A DNA stretch of 11,624 nucleotides, taken from positions 1 to 11,624 of the forward strand of contig DASZYF010000196.1 of NCBI GenBank assembly GCA_035545535.1, in the 5' to 3' direction. The notes under the pieces were generated by a model, which made no database searches, was not told the DNA's origin, and saw nothing but the letters and a program-made list of their open reading frames with translations. This DNA comes from DASZYF01 sp035545535 (GTDB taxonomy: Bacteria; Actinomycetota; Actinomycetes; Mycobacteriales; CAJCIY01). Made by a program: the position numbers and the translations under genes. Positions within the stretch are counted from its first letter, which is position 1. Every line of letters starts with the position of its first letter. Below are positions 1 through 5,400 of the stretch, piece by piece.

Positions 1-153
1 CAGCACCGTCGAGCCCATCAGCGCGCGGTCGACCGGCTCGCCGTTGCGCTCCACGACCACCCAGCCCGTGCCCAGCCCGAGCGACTCGACGAGCGCCGTC
101 ACCGTGAGTCCGTCGTCGAGCACGCGCTCGGTCCCGTTCACGCGGACGTTCAT
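1..153 (-). CDS. thiS: Sulfur carrier protein ThiS (3' part missing at window edge)
   Basis: I translated this frame by hand: 51 codons without a stop from an ATG at 153, beginning MNVRVNGTERVLDDGLTVTA and running to RALMGSTVL at the window edge. The pattern of an N-terminal beta strand with a VNG turn, then 'TVTALVESLGL', then 'VVVERNGEPVDR' is that of ThiS, a ubiquitin-fold protein of about 65-70 residues. ThiS carries sulfur as a C-terminal Gly-Gly thiocarboxylate for synthesis of the thiamine thiazole ring with ThiG. The Gly-Gly tail lies outside the window, so function cannot be confirmed. The start codon overlaps the stop of the preceding gene by one base (TGATG on the minus strand), so it is probably translationally coupled. 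A MoaD-like carrier is the main alternative. Confidence 0.82.
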   Translation of the reverse strand, partial: MNVRVNGTERVLDDGLTVTALVESLGLGTGWVVVERNGEPVDRALMGSTVL

Positions 154-500
154 CAGAACCCCAGTGCCTGCGCGCGGCGCTTGATCTCGGTGCCCCGGTT
201 CTCAGCCAGGGCCCGGGCCGGGCTTCCGGGGATGGTCGGGTCTTCGGTGAAGAGCCACGTCACCATCTCGACGTCGGAGTAGCCGGCATCGCTGAGCAGG
301 CGGATCACCGCGTCGAGGTGCTTCACCGGGCCGTCCGGGCCGACGAGGGCGGACGGGACGAGCAGCGGAGCGTCGGGCGACGCGCGCAGGGCGAGCAGGC
401 GACGGTCCTTGACCAGATCGCGCACGCGGGTGACCGGCAGCCGCAGCCGCTCGGCGATGTCCGGCAGCGTCAGCCAGTCCGGCACCTCGGGAGGCAGCAC
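153..500 (-). CDS. Rv2175c-family winged-helix DNA-binding protein
   Basis: This 115-residue protein starts at a GTG that overlaps the upstream gene's TAG by one base. Residues 9-36 (WLTLPDIAERLRLPVTRVRDL and on) form an HTH that resembles MerR-type recognition helices. The C-terminal half has the family signature: 'GYSDVEMVTWLF' (residues 73-84), 'PTIPGSPARAL' (88-98) and the ending 'RGTEIKRRAQALGF'. This matches Mycobacterium tuberculosis Rv2175c as I recall it, a small DNA-binding protein that the Ser/Thr kinase PknL phosphorylates near its N-terminus. The target sites are unknown. No kinase gene is in the window, unlike the mycobacterial neighbourhood. Its place in the operon, between a flavin reductase and thiS, suggests co-expression but not a proven regulatory role over those genes. 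Confidence 0.85.
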   Translation of the reverse strand: MLPPEVPDWLTLPDIAERLRLPVTRVRDLVKDRRLLALRASPDAPLLVPSALVGPDGPVKHLDAVIRLLSDAGYSDVEMVTWLFTEDPTIPGSPARALAENRGTEIKRRAQALGF

Positions 501-1690
501 TACAGGTCCTTGATCGCCACCGACGGATCGGCGTAGCGGTCCACGTCGAGTGGGCGCTGCTCGCCGATGAGCCGCCGCGCCTGGATGAGGTCCCGCGGCC
601 GGTCGGCGCTGATCTGCGCGGTGAGGCAGCCCTGAGCGTCGATCCAGCCGACCGCCCAGCCCTTGGCGTCCGGCGCCTCACGCCGCACGGCCCGCGCACC
701 TTCGGGGCGGAAGCCGGCCCACTGCAACATGTGGCCGAGCTGCTCGCTCCACACGTAGGGCACCGGGTCGTGCACCGGCCCGCTGTCGTCGGACCAGTCG
801 TTCACCAGCGAGCGCGCGGCGACGGTGGGTGCGGTGTAGGCGTCGTCCCAGTGCTCGAGGTGGATCCGGGTCTGCCAGCGCGGCGACCACGACGCGGCGA
901 CGTCGCCGACCGCGACGATGCCTTCGACGTTCGTGCGGAGCCGCTCGTCGACGACGATGCCGCGCTCGATGTCTACGCCGCTGCCGGCGAGCCAGCCGAC
1001 CGCCGGGCGCACACCCACACCGGAGACGACGACGTCGGCATCGATGTGCGTGCCGTCGGCGAGGTCGACGCCACCGTCGACGATCTCGGCCACGCCAACA
1101 CCGAGCCGGAGGTCGACGCCGTCCCACCACGGGAGGGTGCGGGCGCCGACGTCCTCGCCGAGCGCCACCGCGAGCGGCGCGGGCGCCGCCTCGACGCACG
1201 TCACGACGCACCCGTGCTTCACCGCGGCGGTGACGACCTCGGAGCCGATCCAGCTGGCGCCGATGACCGTGACGCGGGTGCCCTCGGTGAGGCGCTTGCG
1301 CAGCCCGTGCGCATCGTCGATGGTGCGCAGCGTGATCTGCTCGCCCGTGCCGGGCAGCCGGATCGGGTCCGACCCGGTGGCGATCGCCAGGCCGTCGTAG
1401 GTGACGTCACCGCCATCGGTCTCGACGACACCGTCGCTGACCCGCAGACCGGTGGCGCGTCGTGAGGCGAGGTGCTCCACGTCGAGCGCCGCGAGATCGA
1501 TCTCGAACGTCGTGTCCTCGCGGTCGCCGGTGAGAACCGTCTTCGACAGCGGTGGCCGGTCGTAGGGCAGGTGCGGCTCCGCCCCGATGAGCGTCAGCCG
1601 GCCGACGTGGCCGGCCGCCCGGAGCTCCTCGCAGGTGCGGGCTCCGGCCATGCCGGCACCGACGACGACGATCCGTTCCCGTTCCGCCAT
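500..1690 (-). CDS. FAD-dependent NAD(P)H oxidoreductase, ferredoxin-reductase family
   Basis: This 396-residue pyridine-nucleotide-disulfide-type flavoprotein has the ferredoxin/rubredoxin reductase layout. The FAD-binding GAGMAG is at residues 11-16, followed by the diagnostic 'PHLPYDRPPLSK' at 39-50. The first FAD domain closes with 'IATGSDP' (103-109). The NAD(P) domain motif at 144-149 is GASWIG, in which the usual second glycine is serine. The second FAD motif is 'VEGIVAVGDVA' (255-265) and 'LEHWDDA' follows at 278-284. Residues from about 310 fit the C-terminal Reductase_C domain. No redox-active CxxxxC pair is present, so it should pass electrons from NAD(P)H through FAD to a protein or small acceptor. 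Its ATG overlaps the stop of the upstream heme-type monooxygenase (ATGA), which makes that enzyme a plausible electron recipient. It is not ThiO glycine oxidase, despite lying two genes from thiS. Confidence 0.88.
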   Translation of the reverse strand: MAERERIVVVGAGMAGARTCEELRAAGHVGRLTLIGAEPHLPYDRPPLSKTVLTGDREDTTFEIDLAALDVEHLASRRATGLRVSDGVVETDGGDVTYDGLAIATGSDPIRLPGTGEQITLRTIDDAHGLRKRLTEGTRVTVIGASWIGSEVVTAAVKHGCVVTCVEAAPAPLAVALGEDVGARTLPWWDGVDLRLGVGVAEIVDGGVDLADGTHIDADVVVSGVGVRPAVGWLAGSGVDIERGIVVDERLRTNVEGIVAVGDVAASWSPRWQTRIHLEHWDDAYTAPTVAARSLVNDWSDDSGPVHDPVPYVWSEQLGHMLQWAGFRPEGARAVRREAPDAKGWAVGWIDAQGCLTAQISADRPRDLIQARRLIGEQRPLDVDRYADPSVAIKDL

Positions 1691-2037
1691 CAGGCCGGCC
1701 CCACGTCCAGCACGACCTCGAGCTGCCAGACCTCGCTGCCGGTCGACGCGGGCCGGTCGCCGGCGCCGGGAGCCGCATCAGAAGGGCGCCGGTCCTGCGC
1801 GGCCTGGGCGTGACCGGCGGCGAACGCCTGCGAGTCGCGCCACGCCTGGAAGTCGGCCTCGGAGCGCCAGCGCGTCCAGACGAGGTAGCGGTCGGTGCCC
1901 TCGACGGGGCGGAGCAGCTGGAAGCCCTCGAAGCCCTCCGCCTTCTCGACCGCGCCCGCCCGCGCGGCGAACCGCTGCTCGAGCACCTCGCCCGCGCCCT
2001 CCGGCACGGTCAGGACGTTGATGACCACCACGCTCAC
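1690..2037 (-). CDS. Heme-degrading-type monooxygenase, MhuD/IsdG-like (ABM fold)
   Basis: I place the start at the GTG at 2037 rather than further upstream, because MSVVVINVLTVPEGAG then aligns with the N-terminus of M. tuberculosis MhuD (Rv3592, MPVVKINAIEVPAGAG). That gives 115 residues. Further matches to MhuD as I remember it are 'GFEGFQLLRPVEGTDRY' (35-51), 'FQAW' (63-66) and the terminal 'EVVLDVG'. Family-critical residues are present: Asn7, Trp66, and a histidine at 76 that probably ligates heme. The Trp-to-His distance is ten residues, as in IsdG, not nine as in MhuD. A loop at about 81-101 (rich in Asp, Arg, Pro, Ala) is longer than in MhuD. Enzymes of this family are cytosolic dimers that open heme to release iron and need an electron donor, and the next gene may supply one. 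It is the first gene of a four-gene overlapping operon. A weak AGGATCGGG lies upstream of the start. A generic ABM enzyme with another substrate remains possible. Confidence 0.8.
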   Translation of the reverse strand: MSVVVINVLTVPEGAGEVLEQRFAARAGAVEKAEGFEGFQLLRPVEGTDRYLVWTRWRSEADFQAWRDSQAFAAGHAQAAQDRRPSDAAPGAGDRPASTGSEVWQLEVVLDVGPA

Positions 2038-2063
2038 GCGCCCGATCCTGCCGCACCGCCCGT

Positions 2064-2077
2064 GCCAGGCTCCTGGC
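2064..2077. promoter_or_regulatory. Perfect inverted repeat in divergent intergenic gap
   Basis: GCCAGGCTCCTGGC has 6-bp arms around a 2-base centre. It lies 26 bp upstream of the heme-monooxygenase start (minus strand) and directly before the GTG of the short plus-strand frame. An overlapping pair, GTGCCA (2062-2067) and TGGCAC (2079-2084), extends the symmetry. Its position would suit an operator for the minus-strand operon, but no clear -10/-35 pair is visible and GC-rich DNA produces such dyads by chance. Confidence 0.25.
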
Positions 2078-2152
2078 GTGGCACTCAACCCGACCGGCAG
2101 CGACATCAAGGCGTTCCTCGAGGCCGACGACGACGGCGGCACCTGGTTGTAG
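2078..2152 (+). pseudogene. 24-residue frame, possible stump of a DUF1330-like gene
   Basis: A GTG at 2078 opens a frame reading MALNPTGSDIKAFLEADDDG, followed by GTWL and a TAG. The composition looks coding (acidic, well-formed helix). From memory it resembles the N-terminus of DUF1330-type dimeric alpha/beta-barrel proteins, in which a similar stretch leads into 'PVVMLNLLRF'. Here the frame stops just where that strand would begin, and only 19 bases separate it from the next gene, so the remainder is absent. No Shine-Dalgarno sequence is visible. I read it as a deletion remnant. A small independent peptide or chance are the alternatives. Confidence 0.33.
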
Positions 2153-2171
2153 CGCCCGGCTGCCGGTGGGG

Positions 2172-3380
2172 TCAGCGCGCGGCCAGCGCGTCCTTCAGAG
2201 CCGGCGTCAGGTCACCGCGGTCGGCCACCACGATCGTCTCGAGCTCGAGCCACTCCGCCATGAGCCGCAGCTCCGCCGCGAGCGGGCCGACGACGTCGCG
2301 CGGCTCGTCGGTGGGTTCGCGCCAGGCGCCCTCGACGAACATCGTCGCGCTCTTGGTCGCGCTCTTGAGATCGACCCGCGCGGCGAGCTCCTCGCCGAGC
2401 AGGAACGCCATCACGTAGTAGCCGTAGAGGCGCCTGTCCTTGGGGACGTAGACCTCGCACTTCCACTCGACGTCCCACAGGCGCGCGATGCGCGGCCGGT
2501 GGTTCATGGCGGGGTCGAACGGCGACAGCAGCGCGCGCACGTCGACGCTGCCGGCGCCCGGCACCTTCGTCCCCGGGAGCACGTAGGCGGGGACGCCCCA
2601 GCCCTCGACCTCGACGCGTTCGAGCGCGCCGGCCTCCTCGAGCTCCGCCACCGCGATGCGGCTCTTCTTCGCGTTCATGCCGACGTAGTCCGCCAGGTCG
2701 TCGGCGGCGGCCACTCCCAGCGCCCGCGCGGCGACGAGGACCAGCCGGCGGCGCGCCTCTTCCTCCGCCAGGCGGGGCAGCGCGAGCACCTCCGGCGGCA
2801 GCACCCGCTCGGGCAGGTCGAAGACGCGCTCGACCCCACGGCGGCCGGAGATCTGCAGCTCGCCCGCGATCCACAAGCTCTCGAGGCAGCGCTTCTCATC
2901 CGCCCACTCCCACCAGCCGCCCGACCTCTTGTTGGCGGGCGGCGTGATCTGCGACGCCGTCGCGCCGCCCTTGTCGCGGATGTCGGCGAGCACCTTGTCG
3001 GCGAGCTCCCGGTGGCTGCGCAGCCACCGGCCGTAGCCCGAGTCGCCCCGCATCACCTCGTAGCGGAAGCTCGCGGCCTGGTGCAGCTCCATCGGGATGT
3101 AGCTCGACGCGCGCAGCATGTGCTCGAGCAGCGGCCGCGGGGCGGAGTAGGCGAGCGCGTGCAGGTGCTCGCGGTCGTAGGGACCGAGGCGCGCGAACGG
3201 TGCGAGGTACTGCGCCTTCGTGAGCACGTTGATGCCGTCGAGCTGGATCCCGCCGAGCTTCTGGACCAGCGCGTGCACGTCCCGCCGGCCGGCCGCCTTC
3301 GGCCGCTTGCCCGTGAGGCCCTGCGCGGCCAGCGCGAGCCGGCGCGCCTCGTCGATCGAGAGCGCGGACCCGCGCGTCAC
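2172..3380 (-). CDS. YcaQ/AlkX-family DNA glycosylase (winged-helix, HTH_42)
   Basis: This 402-residue protein has the full length of the YcaQ/AlkZ family, which is built of tandem winged-helix domains and removes alkylated bases and unhooks interstrand DNA crosslinks. The N-terminal segment 'LGGIQLDGINVL' (42-53) contains Q46-L47-D48, the Gln-hydrophobic-Asp catalytic motif of the AlkX (E. coli YcaQ-like) branch, rather than the Gln-x-Gln of the AlkZ self-resistance branch. Other family-like stretches are 'RPLLEHMLRASSYIPMELH' (82-100), 'WWEWADEKRCLESLWIAGEL' (155-174), 'LLSPFDPAMNHRPRIARLW' (285-303) and the Tyr-rich 'YGYYVMAFLLGEELAARVDLK'. It starts at a GTG that overlaps the ABC ATPase stop (GTGA), which suggests coupled translation. 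No biosynthetic genes are nearby, so a housekeeping repair role fits better than toxin self-resistance. Confidence 0.88.
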   Translation of the reverse strand: MTRGSALSIDEARRLALAAQGLTGKRPKAAGRRDVHALVQKLGGIQLDGINVLTKAQYLAPFARLGPYDREHLHALAYSAPRPLLEHMLRASSYIPMELHQAASFRYEVMRGDSGYGRWLRSHRELADKVLADIRDKGGATASQITPPANKRSGGWWEWADEKRCLESLWIAGELQISGRRGVERVFDLPERVLPPEVLALPRLAEEEARRRLVLVAARALGVAAADDLADYVGMNAKKSRIAVAELEEAGALERVEVEGWGVPAYVLPGTKVPGAGSVDVRALLSPFDPAMNHRPRIARLWDVEWKCEVYVPKDRRLYGYYVMAFLLGEELAARVDLKSATKSATMFVEGAWREPTDEPRDVVGPLAAELRLMAEWLELETIVVADRGDLTPALKDALAAR

Positions 3381-4177
3381 AGGAAGGCCGCGCGGGCGGA
3401 GTAGCGGCCCGCGTCATCGACGACCAGGCGCACCGGGAAGCCGAACGTCGCGGCCAGCGCGTCCTGCGTGAGCGTCGTGCCGATGGGGCCACTGCCGACG
3501 ACGCGCCCCATGCGCAGCAGCAACGCATGCGTGAAGCCCGCCGGGATCTCCTCGACGTGGTGCGTGACGAGCACGAGCGCCGGAGCCGCGGGGTCGCGGG
3601 CCAGCCGGGTGAGTCGCGCGAGCAGCGCCTCCCGGCCGCCGAGGTCGAGGCCGGCCGCGGGCTCGTCGAGCACGAGCAGCTCCGGGTCGGCCATCAGCGC
3701 CCGCGCGATCTGCACGCGCTTGCGCTCGCCTTCGGACAGCGAGCCGAACGGGCGCTGCGCGAGGGCGCCGCAACCGAGGCTCGCGAGCAGCCGCCGCGCC
3801 CGCTGGTCGTCGGTGTCCTCGAGCCAGGAGCCGCCCCGCGAGATCGCGCCCCACGCGCCCGCGAGCACGACGTCGACGACCTTCTCGTCCACGTCGAGCA
3901 GGTCGGCGATCGCGGCGCTGCAGAGGCCGACGCTCGGCGCGAGGTCGTCGACGTCGGCGGTCGCGAGGTCCTCGCCCAGCAGCTCGGCGCGGCCCTCGGA
4001 CACCGGCAGTCCGCCGGCGACCACCTGGCTCAGCGTGGTCTTGCCGGCGCCGTTGCCGCCGAGCACCACCCACCGCTCACCCGGGTGGACCGCCCAGGTG
4101 ACGTCCTGCAGGGCGGCGTGCAGGCCGCGGCGCACCGTCACGCCCCGGAGGCTGACGAGCGGGTCCGACAGAGTCAT
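3377..4177 (-). CDS. Stand-alone ABC ATPase (YlmA/ModF-like)
   Basis: I chose the ATG at 4177 (MTLSDPLVSLRGVTVRRG, 266 residues), which is where the ABC domain begins. A GTG at 4225 would add 16 unrelated residues. The Walker A is GGNGAGKTT (40-48), the signature is LSEGE (147-151, in place of LSGGQ), the Walker B is LLVLDEP (167-173), the D-loop is GLD (176-178) and the H-loop His is in THH (205-207). No glutamine is evident at the Q-loop position ('VGLCSAAIADLL', 83-94), as I recall for YlmA/ModF-type ATPases. There is no membrane segment, and no permease or binding-protein gene adjoins it, so the transport partner, if any, is elsewhere. The gene overlaps the glycosylase gene by 4 bases and follows the MDR gene after 58 bases. 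Its substrate cannot be assigned. Confidence 0.85.
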   Translation of the reverse strand: MTLSDPLVSLRGVTVRRGLHAALQDVTWAVHPGERWVVLGGNGAGKTTLSQVVAGGLPVSEGRAELLGEDLATADVDDLAPSVGLCSAAIADLLDVDEKVVDVVLAGAWGAISRGGSWLEDTDDQRARRLLASLGCGALAQRPFGSLSEGERKRVQIARALMADPELLVLDEPAAGLDLGGREALLARLTRLARDPAAPALVLVTHHVEEIPAGFTHALLLRMGRVVGSGPIGTTLTQDALAATFGFPVRLVVDDAGRYSARAAFL

Positions 4178-4235
4178 CGTCGGCCGGCGGTCGCGGGATG
4201 CTTCTTCCCCGCGGCCGGAGGCCACGAAGTCCGTG

Positions 4236-5204
4236 TCACGGCCGGATGACCACCTTGCCGGTGACCTCGCGACGATCCATGGCGAGCATCGCCTCGGCGG
4301 CCCGCTCCAGCGGGTACGCCGTCAGTGGCAGCGGCGGGATCGTGCCGGCGGCGAGCAGCGGCTCGAGCTCGGCCCACTGCGACTGCAGGTAGCCGGGGTG
4401 GGAGAGGAACCACATCCCCCAGCCGGCACCGACGACATCGATGTTGTTGAGCAGGAGCCGGTTGACGGCCACCGTCGGGATCTCGCCCGCGGTGAAGCCC
4501 ACGACCGCGAGCCGGCCCTCGGGGCGCAGCGAGCGCAGGCTGTCGGTGAAGCGGTCGCCGCCGACCGGGTCGACGACGATGTCGACGCCCTCGCCGCCCG
4601 TCGCGTCCTTCACCGCGGCGAGGAAGCCGTCGGCCATGACCACGTCGCTGGCGCCGAGGGACCGGGCGACCTCGGCCTTGCGCTCGTCGCTCACCACCGC
4701 GATGACGCGCGCCGCGCCGAGCGCCGGCGCGAGCCGCAGGACCGAGACCCCGATGCCGCCCGCGGCGCCGTGGACCAGCACGCTCTCGCCGGGCGCGAGC
4801 CGGGCCCGCTTGCGCAGGACGAAGTGCACGGTCAGGTCGTTGAACAGCAGCCCCGCGCCCTGCTCGGTGGTGATGTTGTCCGGCAGCTTGAAGGCCGAGG
4901 TCAGCGGGACGAGGGCGGTCTCGGCGAAGCCGCCGTTGAAGCAGAGCCCGGCGATGCGGTCGCCCGGGGCGAAGCCGCTGCCCTCGGGCGCCACCCGCAC
5001 GACACCGCCGACCTCGGCGCCGAGGGTGAACGGGATGGCCGGCTTGATCTGGTACTGCCCGCGGCTCATGAGGACCTCGGGGAAGGCGAGCCCGGCCGCC
5101 TCCACGTCCACCAGCAGGGCGTCGGGCGTGGGCTCGGGCTCCGGCACGTCGAGGACCTCGACCGCCTCCGGGCCGTCGAGCCGGGTCACCTGGACAGCGC
5201 GCAC
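4236..5204 (-). CDS. NADPH:quinone oxidoreductase-like MDR family enzyme
   Basis: I prefer the GTG at 5204 (MRAVQVTRLDGPEAVEVLDV, 322 residues), because the family begins with 'MRAVQVT' and GGTGGGA lies upstream. A GTG at 5237 would add 11 residues. The N-terminal GroES-like domain includes 'GLAFPEVLMSRGQYQIKP' (38-55), 'PFTLGAEVGGVV' (58-69) and 'GFAPGDRIAGL' (77-87). The Rossmann domain carries 'VHGAAGGIGVSVLRLA' (144-159), the AAGGIG nucleotide motif typical of quinone reductases that use NADPH. 'VVDPVGGDRF' (210-219) and the C-terminal 'GKVVIRP' complete the pattern. No structural-zinc cysteine cluster is visible, so this is a zinc-independent member. The true substrate could be a quinone or an activated alkene. 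It is transcribed divergently from the sigma-factor gene and probably heads the minus-strand cluster with the ABC ATPase and glycosylase. Confidence 0.87.
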   Translation of the reverse strand: MRAVQVTRLDGPEAVEVLDVPEPEPTPDALLVDVEAAGLAFPEVLMSRGQYQIKPAIPFTLGAEVGGVVRVAPEGSGFAPGDRIAGLCFNGGFAETALVPLTSAFKLPDNITTEQGAGLLFNDLTVHFVLRKRARLAPGESVLVHGAAGGIGVSVLRLAPALGAARVIAVVSDERKAEVARSLGASDVVMADGFLAAVKDATGGEGVDIVVDPVGGDRFTDSLRSLRPEGRLAVVGFTAGEIPTVAVNRLLLNNIDVVGAGWGMWFLSHPGYLQSQWAELEPLLAAGTIPPLPLTAYPLERAAEAMLAMDRREVTGKVVIRP

Positions 5205-5256
5205 CTCGGCATCCCACCACGCATCGGAGGGCGACACGCGTCACGGAGTGCCGATC

Positions 5257-5290
5257 GGCCGGGCGGAGGCCGGAACCCGGCCGCTACCAT
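5257..5290 (+). promoter_or_regulatory. Possible -10 element and hairpin upstream of the sigma-factor gene
   Basis: TACCAT at 5285-5290 fits the actinobacterial TAnnnT -10 pattern and would start transcripts near 5297, giving a leader of about 100 bases. No good -35 is seen 16-18 bases upstream. Just before it is an inverted repeat, GGCCGGG (5257-5263) with CCCGGCC (5276-5282), which could be a regulatory dyad. The rest of 5205-5400 shows nothing else recognisable apart from the ribosome-binding site. Confidence 0.25.
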
Positions 5291-5382
5291 GGGGCGTTGC
5301 TCTGCAGGCAGCGCGCCCGTCCACTGCCGACCCGGACGGCCCCCTGCAGGCACGTACGCGCTGCCCATCCATCCCACAGCTA

Positions 5383-5391
5383 GAGGGAAGG
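5383..5391 (+). promoter_or_regulatory. Ribosome-binding site fixing the sigma-factor start
   Basis: GAGGGAAGG lies 9 bases before the GTG at 5401. The reading frame stays open far upstream of this point, so this purine-rich site is the main reason for starting the sigma factor at 5401. Confidence 0.7.
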
Positions 5392-5400
5392 CACCACCAC

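Noticed and set aside
500..1690. The FAD protein as ThiO glycine oxidase because thiS is nearby
   Set aside because: PHLPYDRPPLSK, two Rossmann motifs and a Reductase_C-like end mark a ferredoxin-reductase-type enzyme. ThiO is a DAO-fold protein with a single Rossmann motif.
2038..2142. N-terminal extension of the heme monooxygenase to base 2142
   Set aside because: The 35 extra residues do not match the family, while the GTG at 2037 gives the exact MhuD-like N-terminus with Asn7 in place.
4441..5400. Upstream in-frame extension of the sigma factor to base 4441
   Set aside because: It is antisense to the MDR gene, has Arg/Ser/Thr-rich shadow composition, and the strong ribosome-binding site at 5383-5391 marks the start at 5401.
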